64,000 nt of DNA from Algibacter sp. L3A6 (lineage in GTDB: Bacteria > Bacteroidota > Bacteroidia > Flavobacteriales > Flavobacteriaceae): positions 1,463,501 to 1,527,500 of the forward strand of contig NZ_CP047030.1 in assembly GCF_009796825.1 (NCBI RefSeq), given 5' to 3'. Shown here in pieces: positions 48,234 through 55,932 of this stretch. Made by a program: the position numbers and the translations under genes. Within the stretch, counting starts at the first letter, position 1; the number at the start of each line of letters is the position of its first letter. Below the pieces are notes generated by a model. It ran no database searches, was not told the origin of the DNA, and saw nothing but the letters and a program-made list of their open reading frames with translations.

Positions 48234-48637
48234 GCATTTTTAAAAACCTTTAAATTAAATGAGTTAGAGTGTTTAAAGCTGTTCATTTGTTATCAACAAC
48301 ATTCAATAAAATACAAATCAAAATAAAGCTTGTAAAAGTTATACCGCTATTCACATGCTATAATAAGCATCATTATTTTTTTTAAATTTAAAAGAAAAAC
48401 TGATTATATATATATATATGTGGATAACTCTAAAATTTAAGGAAAATTGAGTTTTTATTTAAAATAGAGTAGATGCTATATTTAACTTTATATAAATCTC
48501 TTTTGAAATTATTAATTCTATTTACTTTAAAAAAAATAGAGATAATTAAACTATTTGTTGATAAGCTAAAAAACGTTCTAAACCACTTAGTTTTCATTAA
48601 TTTAACCTTTAGAAAATATCATTTAATATATAAATTG

Positions 48638-48645
48638 TAGCTTTG
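48638..48645 (+). promoter_or_regulatory. -7 promoter box (TAGCTTTG) for rnr
   Basis: TAGCTTTG matches TAnnTTTG exactly. It would leave an untranslated leader of about 85 bases before the ATG at 48737. No -33 TTG is evident. Confidence 0.4.
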
Positions 48646-48736
48646 TATAAAATAAATAGCGCATCTTCTCCTAAAATTACGCTATTAGATAACAGAATTT
48701 CCATTATCTTAGGAAATCAAAATGATTACAAATTAA

Positions 48737-50941
48737 ATGACAAGAAAGAAAAAAGGAAAATCCAAAAGTAAAGGGATTTCCAACCTATCAAATACAATCT
48801 TAAGTATATTAAAAAAAGAAAGAAACCAAACTTTTAACTATAAGCAAATTGCAGCAAAAATTGGTGTTAACGATGCTAGTAGTCGAAATCAAATTATAAA
48901 AAAACTTCGCGATTTACAAGGTAAAAATGAAATTGAAGAAGTAGAACGCGGTAAGTTTAAAGCCGTTATAAACGCTGAATACCACACCGGAATTTTAGAT
49001 TTAGGTGCCAAAGGAAACGGCTATATTATTTGCGACGATTTTGAAGACGATGTATTTATTGCCTCAAACAATATTAACAAAGCTTTAAATGGTGACGAAG
49101 TAGAATTTTACGCTTACAAACGTAGAGTCCGTGGTAAAATGGAAGGTGAAATTACTAACATTATTAAACGTGCTAAAAGCGAATATGTTGGTGTAATTCA
49201 AATTCACGAAAAAAAGAATTTTGCTTTTGTAGTTTGCGATAGTAATAAAATGAGCAAAGATATTTTTGTACCTATTAACAAAATTAATAAAGCCGAAGAT
49301 GGCGATAAAGTACTTGTTTCATTAGAAGATTGGCCAGAAAAATCCGATTCTCCTAACGGAAGAGTTTTAAAAGTACTTGGTAAACCAGGCGAACATAACA
49401 CCGAAATTCATGCGATTTTAGCAGAATATGGGTTACCAATGGAATTTCCTCACGAAGTAGAAGAGTATGCTAATAATTTAGATACTACAATTACAGAAGA
49501 AGAAATTGGAAAACGTCGTGATATGCGTAAAGATTTAACCTTTACCATAGATCCAAAAGATGCTAAAGATTTTGATGATGCCTTATCTTTTGAGGTGTTA
49601 GACAACGGTTTATACGAAATTGGAATTCATATTGCCGATGTTTCACATTATTTACAAGAAGGTACCGTTTTAGATGATGAGGCTTATGAGCGTGCTACAT
49701 CGGTTTATTTAGTAGATCGAGTAGTTCCTATGCTTCCAGAGGTTTTATCGAATAACGCTTGCTCGCTGCGTCCACACGAAGAGAAATTAACCTTCTCTGC
49801 AGTGTTTCAAATGAATGATAAATGCGAAATTAAAAAGGAATGGTATGGCCGTACGGTAACGTATAGTGATGCACGATTTGCTTACGAAGAGGCGCAAGCC
49901 ATTATCGAAAGCAACACAAATAACATTCCTAAAGAAGTTTCGTTAACAGGAGAAGCTTACAAAGCTGATCAAAAAGTAGCCGATGCCATTTTAAAAATGG
50001 ACGATTTAGCAAAATTAATGCGTGGTAAACGTATGACGTCTGGAGCTATTTCTTTCGATAAAGTAGAAGTAAAATTTGACTTAGACGAAAATGCAAACCC
50101 AGTAGGAGTATTCTTTAAAACCAGTAAAGACGCTAATAAATTAATTGAAGAATTTATGTTATTAGCAAACCGAAAAGTATCGGAATTTGTTGGTAAAAAA
50201 GATCCTAAAAAGACATTTGTTTACCGTGTTCACGACGAGCCAGACGATAGTAAATTAAATAATTTACAAAACGTTGTCTCTAAATTTGGTTACAAATTAG
50301 ATTTTAAAGATCGTAAATCTGTATCAGCATCGCTTAATAATTTACTTAAAGATGTTAACGGTAAAAAAGAACAAAACCTGGTCGATACTTTAACGATTAG
50401 AACCATGAGTAAAGCCGAATATACTACTAAAAATATTGGGCATTACGGTTTAGCTTTCGATTATTACAGTCACTTTACCTCGCCAATTCGTCGATATCCA
50501 GATGTTATGGCACATCGATTATTGCAGTTGTATTTAGACGGAGGAAAATCGGCAAACCAAGATGTTTACGAAGAAAAATGTCAGCATTCCAGCAATATGG
50601 AAGGTTTGGCAACTAGAGCCGAGCGCGATTCTATAAAATACATGCAAATTAAATTCATGCAAGATCATCAAGATGAAGAATTTGTTGGTGTTATTTCTGG
50701 AGTAACCGATTGGGGAATTTACGTTGAAATTATTTCGAATAAATGTGAAGGTATGGTAAGTGTTCGCGACATGAAAGACGATCATTATGCCTTCGATCAA
50801 GATACTTACAGTATGGTTGGTAGCAAAAATAAAATTTCTTATCAGCTTGGAGAAGAGATTATTGTGAGCGTTAAAAATGCCGATTTAGTTAAAAAACACT
50901 TAGATTTTCATTTAATAGGCAAGCCAGAAAATCAAGAATAA
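48737..50941 (+). CDS. rnr: ribonuclease R
   Basis: The 734-residue exonuclease begins with a lysine-rich tail, then a helix-turn-helix-like segment (NYKQIAAKIGVNDASSRNQI), cold-shock domains, the RNB catalytic domain with TIDPKDAKDFDDALS (the metal-binding aspartates, about 275-290) and YVHF-type segments such as YYSHFTSPIRRYPDVMAH, and a C-terminal S1 domain (EEFVGVISGVTDWGIYVEI). It degrades structured RNA 3' to 5' and takes part in rRNA quality control. The size is within the usual range (about 700-810). Confidence 0.96.
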   Translation: MTRKKKGKSKSKGISNLSNTILSILKKERNQTFNYKQIAAKIGVNDASSRNQIIKKLRDLQGKNEIEEVERGKFKAVINAEYHTGILDLGAKGNGYIICDDFEDDVFIASNNINKALNGDEVEFYAYKRRVRGKMEGEITNIIKRAKSEYVGVIQIHEKKNFAFVVCDSNKMSKDIFVPINKINKAEDGDKVLVSLEDWPEKSDSPNGRVLKVLGKPGEHNTEIHAILAEYGLPMEFPHEVEEYANNLDTTITEEEIGKRRDMRKDLTFTIDPKDAKDFDDALSFEVLDNGLYEIGIHIADVSHYLQEGTVLDDEAYERATSVYLVDRVVPMLPEVLSNNACSLRPHEEKLTFSAVFQMNDKCEIKKEWYGRTVTYSDARFAYEEAQAIIESNTNNIPKEVSLTGEAYKADQKVADAILKMDDLAKLMRGKRMTSGAISFDKVEVKFDLDENANPVGVFFKTSKDANKLIEEFMLLANRKVSEFVGKKDPKKTFVYRVHDEPDDSKLNNLQNVVSKFGYKLDFKDRKSVSASLNNLLKDVNGKKEQNLVDTLTIRTMSKAEYTTKNIGHYGLAFDYYSHFTSPIRRYPDVMAHRLLQLYLDGGKSANQDVYEEKCQHSSNMEGLATRAERDSIKYMQIKFMQDHQDEEFVGVISGVTDWGIYVEIISNKCEGMVSVRDMKDDHYAFDQDTYSMVGSKNKISYQLGEEIIVSVKNADLVKKHLDFHLIGKPENQE

Positions 50942-50948
50942 AATAAGT

Positions 50949-51072
50949 TGGGCGTTACTCTAACCGCGCTTTTAAGGCGCAGTTAGAGTCGGGCTTTCAC
51001 TACTCAATCTTTTTGTTTTTGAAAGAAAAAACAAAAAGGATTTCAAACAAACCGTTCAATCCCTAACGCACA
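50949..51072. repeat. multi-hairpin structured intergenic element
   Basis: Outer arms TGGGCGTTA (50949-50957) and TAACGCACA (51064-51072) pair with one mismatch. Inside are two hairpins: CTCTAAC-C-GCGC with GCGC-A-GTTAGAG (50958-50988) and CTTTTTGTTTTT with AAAAACAAAAAG (51009-51038, perfect 12 bp). Together they form a closed multi-branch structure, beginning 7 bases after the rnr stop. It resembles an intergenic repeat I recall from other Flavobacteriaceae (GGGCGTTAC...CCTAACGC), but I could not verify that. It may be a repeat, a 3' UTR element or a terminator. Confidence 0.6.
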
Positions 51073-51144
51073 TATTTGCTGTGTTTTTGGTTAATTGAAT
51101 GGTTTTTTTATGTCCTTTTTTATCATTACTGGAAAAAAAATGAT

Positions 51145-51377
51145 AATGCGATGTCTCCATACGTCGACATGACTATTAACATTTTATGAGTATTTGGATA
51201 GAATTTTAAAGAGGTATAACTAAATATTTCACCACTTTTTTTTGGTCATTTCGACGCTAGGAGAAATCCCATAATCAAGCTCATTTCCTGTAAAAGAAAA
51301 CTTTTCGTTATGTGATGTTTCCATACGTCGACATGGTTATCAAAATTTTATGAGTATTTGAATATATTTTTAAAGGT
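51145..51377. repeat. degenerate direct repeat and palindromic unit
   Basis: A segment at 51145-51212 recurs at 51309-51377; both share CCATACGTCGACATG and ATTTTATGAGTATTTG and diverge modestly elsewhere. The second copy is also one half of a larger inverted repeat: 51247-51274 (CATTTCGACG...) is about 75% complementary to 51308-51335 (...CGTCGACATG), enclosing a 33-base loop. This matches the look of a mobile REP/MITE-type unit, with copy 1 lacking its left arm. The rest of 50942-51389 holds no gene. Confidence 0.6.
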
Positions 51378-51389
51378 CTCGCGAAGTTA

Positions 51390-51920
51390 TTAACAAGGAT
51401 TACAAATGGTACAATCGGGCTCACCAATTAAGTTTCCTTTTTTATCCAAGTCGTATTTACAACAGGCTTTAAAATTTGTTTTCAAAATTTCTTTAGATCT
51501 TTTTATTCTAGCTTTTACATTTTCTAGGCTTATATCTAGAGTACTCGCAGCTTCTTTTTGTTTTAAGCCTTTAATGTAAATCAGTTCAATAACATCCTGA
51601 TAAATTTTTGGTAAATCGGTTATAAAACGATCAAAACAACATACGTCTTCATTAATATTTTGAGAAATTTCTTTATTAGTATTTACTTCTTCACCTGCAT
51701 AAAGAGCCTCTTTATTAAAGTGATTTGTAATTTCATTTCTAGCAATCTGAAAAATCCAAGCTTTTACTTTTTCTTCATTTTTAAGTTTATCTAGATTTTT
51801 ATGAATTTTTAAAAAGGTATTTTGGAAAATATCATTGGTATCGTTCTTATTTTTTACACGTTTAAGTATAAAAAAATAAAGTTCGTCGTTGAAAGTATTC
51901 CATATGTTTTGGGTTTCCAT
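51390..51920 (-). CDS. sigZ: SigZ-like RNA polymerase sigma factor
   Basis: The 176-residue protein has sigma-70 region 2 (DELYFFILKRVKNKNDTNDIFQNTFLKI, then WIFQIARNEITNHF) and region 4 (LPKIYQDVIELIYIKGLKQKEAASTLDI with the helix-turn-helix LENVKARIKRSKEIL). The C-terminus is cysteine-rich (ACCKY, then PDCTICNPC), with a further CC at mid-protein (DVCCFDRF). This matches the SigZ subgroup of ECF-type factors. I chose the ATG at 51920 over an upstream TTG at 51926. It lies 48 bases downstream of a cysteine-rich peptide gene. The cysteines may sense metal or redox state; that is inference. Confidence 0.87.
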   Translation of the reverse strand: METQNIWNTFNDELYFFILKRVKNKNDTNDIFQNTFLKIHKNLDKLKNEEKVKAWIFQIARNEITNHFNKEALYAGEEVNTNKEISQNINEDVCCFDRFITDLPKIYQDVIELIYIKGLKQKEAASTLDISLENVKARIKRSKEILKTNFKACCKYDLDKKGNLIGEPDCTICNPC

Positions 51921-51935
51921 ATTCAAAAATAAAGA

Positions 51936-51959
51936 AAGGTTAGTTTTAAAACTAACCTT
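51936..51959 (-). terminator. perfect 24-bp palindrome between peptide gene and sigZ (attenuator candidate)
   Basis: AAGGTTAGTTTT (51936-51947) is followed directly by its exact complement AAAACTAACCTT. On the minus strand this gives an 8-bp stem with an 8-base loop, followed by TCTTTATTTTT, a weak T-rich tract. It lies after the stop of the peptide gene (51969) and before the sigZ ATG (51920). It could be a leaky terminator that lowers sigZ expression relative to the peptide, or an operator. Confidence 0.6.
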
Positions 51960-51968
51960 ATATTAGGT

Positions 51969-52082
51969 TTAACAACAGTTACATGTATCGCATTCGCATT
52001 TTTCACAAAGGCATTTACTTTCTAAACAATTTGTACAGTTACAATTAGTACAATTACAGTTAGTGCATTTACAATTATTCAT
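51969..52082 (-). CDS. small cysteine-rich, metallothionein-like protein
   Basis: A 37-residue reading frame starts with ATG at 52082 and stops at 51969. It has 14 cysteines, mostly in a CxC / CxxC pattern with T-N spacers (CKCTNCNCTNCNCTNC in the first half, then CLCEKCECDTCNCC). No signal peptide is present, so it would be cytoplasmic. The pattern resembles bacterial metallothionein-like peptides and would bind several soft metal ions. It is the first gene of a unit with sigZ, separated by a perfect palindrome. The frame is short, but the cysteine regularity makes chance unlikely. Confidence 0.75.
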   Translation of the reverse strand: MNNCKCTNCNCTNCNCTNCLESKCLCEKCECDTCNCC

Positions 52083-52286
52083 AGCTTTTAAATTTTATTA
52101 TTCACTAAGTAGACTGGCGAAGGGTAAAAAAGATACATTTTTTATTCGGTTTAATTCTTTTTTAACATTTTATCTCAATTAAAAATAGAAATACTAAAGC
52201 TTGTTTTTAACACATATTTTCAAAAAATAGTAAATAACTGTAACTTTATTGCGGTTTTTTATACTTATAAACAAAACGATAAAGAC
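52083..52286. promoter_or_regulatory. divergent promoter region of Cys-rich peptide and YbjQ genes
   Basis: No gene is seen in these 204 bases, which separate the minus-strand peptide/sigZ unit from the plus-strand YbjQ gene. TAACTTTA at 52241-52248 is a near-match to TAnnTTTG for ybjQ. On the minus strand TTTTTTACCCTTCGCC lies near 52119-52134 and might be an ECF-type promoter element, but I cannot assign it. Confidence 0.35.
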
Positions 52287-52586
52287 ATGATTTTAACAAC
52301 AACAAATACTATTGAAGGACACAGCATTAAAAACTATTTAGGTGTTGTAAGTGGCGTAGATGTTAATATGCCAAAAACTACAATTTCGTTTAATATGGAA
52401 AAATATTACGAAAATTACGAGAATAAAATCAATGAAGTAAAGGAAGCAGCTTTTCAAAAACTGCATGCAAATGCTAACAAATTAGGCGCAAATGCCGTTG
52501 TTGGTATTGCGTTAGATATAGAAACGATACCAACTTCGGGTATAATTATAGTCTCTATTACAGGCACAGCAGTTATGGTGGTTTAG
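52287..52586 (+). CDS. YbjQ/UPF0145-family protein
   Basis: The 99-residue protein matches YbjQ (PF01906): TTTNTIEGHSIKNYLGVVSG at the N-terminus, then KEAAFQKLHANANKLGANAVVGIALDIETI and a hydrophobic end (IIIVSITGTAVMVV). The family forms pentamers and is sometimes annotated as heavy-metal binding, though its function is not established. It is divergent from the cysteine-rich peptide/sigZ unit, which might connect all three to metal stress; that is inference. Length is typical. Confidence 0.9.
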   Translation: MILTTTNTIEGHSIKNYLGVVSGVDVNMPKTTISFNMEKYYENYENKINEVKEAAFQKLHANANKLGANAVVGIALDIETIPTSGIIIVSITGTAVMVV

Positions 52587-52700
52587 TTATTACTTAACTT
52601 GCCTAATGATAATGTTTTGCTAAAGTTTTACACTTCGGAATAATTATTGATAATTTTACATTTCATTATATCATTGAAATTAAAAAAATAAAATATACAG

Positions 52701-53375
52701 ATGAAAACATTAGTTAAAATTTTAGTACTATGTATCACGACAACCTTATTCGCAAATAACGAAATAGATAAGGAAATTGGAGAATTTAAAACCTTGAAAG
52801 TTTACGATTTAATAGAGGTAGAGCTTGTAAAAGATAATGTTAACAAAGTTGAAATTACCGGTAGAAATGCTGAAGATGTTGTAATTGTTAATAAAAATGG
52901 TTTACTTAAAATAAAAATGAGTTTAAACGAAATTTTTGATGGCAACAACATTAAAATTAAACTGCATTATACAGCTTTAGATGTTATTGATGTTAACGAA
53001 GGATCTAAAGTGTTTTCTAACGATACCATCGAGCAATTCGAGATCGATTTAAGAGCACAAGAGGGTGCATCTATTAATATACCTTTAAAAGTGAGTTACG
53101 CTAATATTAAAGCTAATTCTGGTGGTATAGTAGAAACGACTGGTACATCTACAAGTCAAAAAATATCATTGTATACAGGTGGTATTTACAATGGTGAAAA
53201 TTTAAAAACAACCAAAACCGATGTGGCTATTAAAGCTGCAGGAGAAGCTCACGTAACAGCTACCGACGAGGTTGATGTAAATATTAGAGCCGGTGGTGAT
53301 GTGTATATACACGGAAAACCAAAGAATGTTACCGAAAATAAAGCATTTGGCGGACGTGTAAAATATGTAGATTAA
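52701..53375 (+). CDS. GIN/DUF2807-domain secreted protein
   Basis: The 224-residue product has a signal peptide (TTTLFANNE) and a right-handed beta-helix-like DUF2807 'head GIN' domain (PF10988): FKTLKVYDLIEVELVKDN, VNEGSKVFSNDTI, YANIKANSGGIVETTGTS and VNIRAGGDVYIHGKPKNV. Such proteins are periplasmic or surface-located and their role is unknown. It lies 114 bases after ybjQ and ends before a strong terminator. Confidence 0.86.
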   Translation: MKTLVKILVLCITTTLFANNEIDKEIGEFKTLKVYDLIEVELVKDNVNKVEITGRNAEDVVIVNKNGLLKIKMSLNEIFDGNNIKIKLHYTALDVIDVNEGSKVFSNDTIEQFEIDLRAQEGASINIPLKVSYANIKANSGGIVETTGTSTSQKISLYTGGIYNGENLKTTKTDVAIKAAGEAHVTATDEVDVNIRAGGDVYIHGKPKNVTENKAFGGRVKYVD

Positions 53376-53400
53376 GATAATTTCTTTTTTTAAAATAGTA

Positions 53401-53447
53401 TAAAATTCATGTGGTTAAAATTCTAACTGCATGAATTTTATTTTTTT
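53401..53447 (+). terminator. intrinsic terminator after GIN-domain gene
   Basis: TAAAATTCATG (53401-53411) pairs with CATGAATTTTA (53430-53440), with inner GTTA/TAAC pairing, and is followed by seven T residues. Confidence 0.9.
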
Positions 53448-53508
53448 ATGGTAGTTGCTTAGTTGTATATTATCATTTATTTTTAGAGTTAACACAACAT
53501 GTATTTTT

Positions 53509-55932
53509 ATGAAATATGCTAGACGCGCTATTACTTTTAAAGTTATAATTGGCTATATAATACTTGCTAGTTTAGCTACCGTTTCGGGGTTTTTAATTTT
53601 TCATGAAATAAAAACGTTTACAAGTTTACAGAAAGAAGATATTACCGATAGAAGTAAAATTATTAGAGCAGGAAGTTTAATTGCTGATATTTACGAAAAT
53701 GAAAGTTTAGCCAGAGCTGCAATTCAATTAAAATCTTCAGAAAAATTTGATGAGTATGTTTTTGAAAACGAACAACTTCTTTTAAAAATAGATTCGCTTA
53801 GATCACTTATTAACAGTGATAGTCAACAACATATTTTGGATAGTATTAAAGTTTATGTAAACCAAAAGTTTGAAAATATCAAGGAGTTAAAAGAATTGAA
53901 AACCCGCGATAATGCAGATGAATCTATAAACAAAGCTATTAATAAACTTACCTCTATAGATTCTCATTTAGGCAAGGTTTCCATAAACGATTTAGTTAAA
54001 AATCCTGATGCTTTAGATAAAAAAACGCGTTCAAATTTTGAAGAGTATGTTAAAATACTTAATAAATATAATCCTAGAGATTCTATAAAACAAACCGACC
54101 AAGTAGAGATTGATTCGTTGCTGTCCATTTCTAAAAGTATGCTGAAAGAGGTGCAGGTTAAATCGAATAATCAGCGGGTATTTTTACAGAAAAAAGAAAG
54201 TGAACTTATTCAAAACGATTTAATAATTTTTAGAAAATTACAACAATTATTAAGTGCCTTAGAGCGTGATATTGTAGACTATAGCAGTGTTATTAATCAA
54301 CAAAGAGAGTTAACAATTAATCGTAGTAAAGATATAATTTTAGCATCTGCAGCTATAAGTTTTATTGTAATTATTATTTTTTCGATTATCATTTTAAACG
54401 AGTTTAGAAAAACACAGCGTTACCGAAAACAACTAGAAGAAGCTAATGAAACCACATCGTCACTTTTAAAAAGTAGAGAGCAATTAATTTCTATGGTAAG
54501 TCACGATTTACGAACCCCTTTAAGCACAATTACTGGGTTTAGCGAATTACTACAGCAATCGGTTCTAGAAAAAAAGGATAAAAATTATATAGAACATATT
54601 TCTAGTGCTTCTAATTATATGGGAAAACTAGTGGACGATCTTTTAGAATTTTCAAAATTAGAAAACGGAAATATCACCATAGAATCTATACCATTCCATT
54701 TAGAAAATCATATAGAAGAAATTGTTCAACATGTAAAAAATAGCATTAAAAATAAGCCTATTGAATTTATTTTGGAGCATGATCAATCTATAGAAAATCT
54801 TATAATTACCGATCCATTTCGATTAAAACAAGTGTTGTTTAATTTGGTTATCAATGCGTATAAATTTACAAATGAAGGTAGTATTACCATATCGAGTTTA
54901 TTAAAACAAGATGTATTAGAAATTAAAGTGAGTGATACTGGAGTTGGAATTAATGATAATCAAAAAGAGCATATTTTTAAAGAATTTGCTCAGGCAGATA
55001 ACAATCAAAATAGTAACGATAAAGGGTTTGGATTAGGTTTAACCATCTCTAAAAAATTAGTTGAAATTTTAGGCGGAGATTTAACTTTAGAGAGCGAATT
55101 AAACAAAGGCAGTATATTTACTTTAAAAATACCTGTAAAGTGTTCTAATAAGCCTTTAAATACGAATAGCACATCTACAGAGGTATTAGTAAAACCTATT
55201 TTTAATTTAAAAGCCATAGTTGTGGAAGATGATGCCTCTATGCAGCAATTTATTCACGATGTTTTAAAACAATACGGTATACAAGCTTATGTGTTTGGAA
55301 ATGCAAAAAATGCTTTAGATGAAATAAAACAGATTGATTTTGATTTTGTTTTAACCGATATCCAGCTGCCAAAAATGAATGGTATTCAATTTATGGAAAT
55401 TATTAAAACTGATACTTCTTATAAAAATCAACCTATAATTGCGATGACGGGTCGTGCAAAAATGTCTACCAAAGATTATTTAAATAATGGTTTTTCCGAA
55501 GTGATCATAAAACCATTTAATTCTAGTAAAATTCAACATGTTTTAGAATCGTTTTTTAGTAGTGAAGGTACTTATATTAAAGAAAAAAAAAATAATGAAG
55601 AAGCTATAGAACCAGAAGGATTTAGTATTGTGTCGTTAAGTACTTTCTTTAATAATGATACCGATGCAGTTAAAGGAATATTAAAGACTTTTTTAGAAGA
55701 TACTAAGAAGAATGATGAGTTATTAACTGTAGCTAAAATCACTAATGATATTAATACCATTAATAGCTTAAGCCATAAAATGCTTACTATGTTTAAACAG
55801 TTAAATGTTGAAGCAGTAATTCCTTTTTTAGAAACCTTCGAATTGAGTAAAACTATAGAAAATAACGATTTTATAGCTTTTAAAAAAGAGCTAGAAAAGT
55901 TTATTAAATCCTTAGAAGATTACATTAATTAA
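53509..55932 (+). CDS. hybrid sensor histidine kinase with receiver and HPt domains
   Basis: The 807-residue protein has a membrane helix near 12-32, an extracytoplasmic helical domain to about 278, a second helix (SAAISFIVIIIFSIIILNEF, about 280-299), a HisKA domain with H332 (MVSHDLRTPLSTITGFSELL), an ATPase domain (NLVINAYKFTNEG, DTGVGI, GFGLGLTIS), a receiver domain (FDFVLTDIQLPKMNG) and a C-terminal HPt domain with the histidine in SLSHKMLTMF. It is a full phosphorelay. I chose ATG 53509; an upstream TTG at 53455 would only add a short unrelated lead. Its 3' end overlaps the convergent NtrC-type regulator gene by 8 bases, and the HPt could phosphorylate that regulator. Confidence 0.93.
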   Translation: MKYARRAITFKVIIGYIILASLATVSGFLIFHEIKTFTSLQKEDITDRSKIIRAGSLIADIYENESLARAAIQLKSSEKFDEYVFENEQLLLKIDSLRSLINSDSQQHILDSIKVYVNQKFENIKELKELKTRDNADESINKAINKLTSIDSHLGKVSINDLVKNPDALDKKTRSNFEEYVKILNKYNPRDSIKQTDQVEIDSLLSISKSMLKEVQVKSNNQRVFLQKKESELIQNDLIIFRKLQQLLSALERDIVDYSSVINQQRELTINRSKDIILASAAISFIVIIIFSIIILNEFRKTQRYRKQLEEANETTSSLLKSREQLISMVSHDLRTPLSTITGFSELLQQSVLEKKDKNYIEHISSASNYMGKLVDDLLEFSKLENGNITIESIPFHLENHIEEIVQHVKNSIKNKPIEFILEHDQSIENLIITDPFRLKQVLFNLVINAYKFTNEGSITISSLLKQDVLEIKVSDTGVGINDNQKEHIFKEFAQADNNQNSNDKGFGLGLTISKKLVEILGGDLTLESELNKGSIFTLKIPVKCSNKPLNTNSTSTEVLVKPIFNLKAIVVEDDASMQQFIHDVLKQYGIQAYVFGNAKNALDEIKQIDFDFVLTDIQLPKMNGIQFMEIIKTDTSYKNQPIIAMTGRAKMSTKDYLNNGFSEVIIKPFNSSKIQHVLESFFSSEGTYIKEKKNNEEAIEPEGFSIVSLSTFFNNDTDAVKGILKTFLEDTKKNDELLTVAKITNDINTINSLSHKMLTMFKQLNVEAVIPFLETFELSKTIENNDFIAFKKELEKFIKSLEDYIN

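Larger units (their letters stand above)
47820..48736. other. gene-free AT-rich region with DnaA-box-like cluster; oriC candidate
   Basis: This 917-base region carries no open frame I can support. It contains one exact DnaA box (TGTGGATAA at 48419-48427, complement of TTATCCACA), two TTATCAACA boxes (48290-48298, and reversed at 48556-48564), and at least four TTATTAACA or reverse copies (47984, 48029, 48215, and near-matches at 48142, 48174, 48203, 48226). A TATATA run at 48405-48419 abuts the exact box and could serve as the unwinding element. It lies between the outward-facing rpiB and rnr genes. These are consensus matches; function is inferred. Confidence 0.5.

Noticed and set aside
48405..48419. 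TA dinucleotide run as a microsatellite of no interest.
   Set aside because: It lies directly beside an exact DnaA box, so I included it in the oriC hypothesis instead of treating it as a simple repeat.
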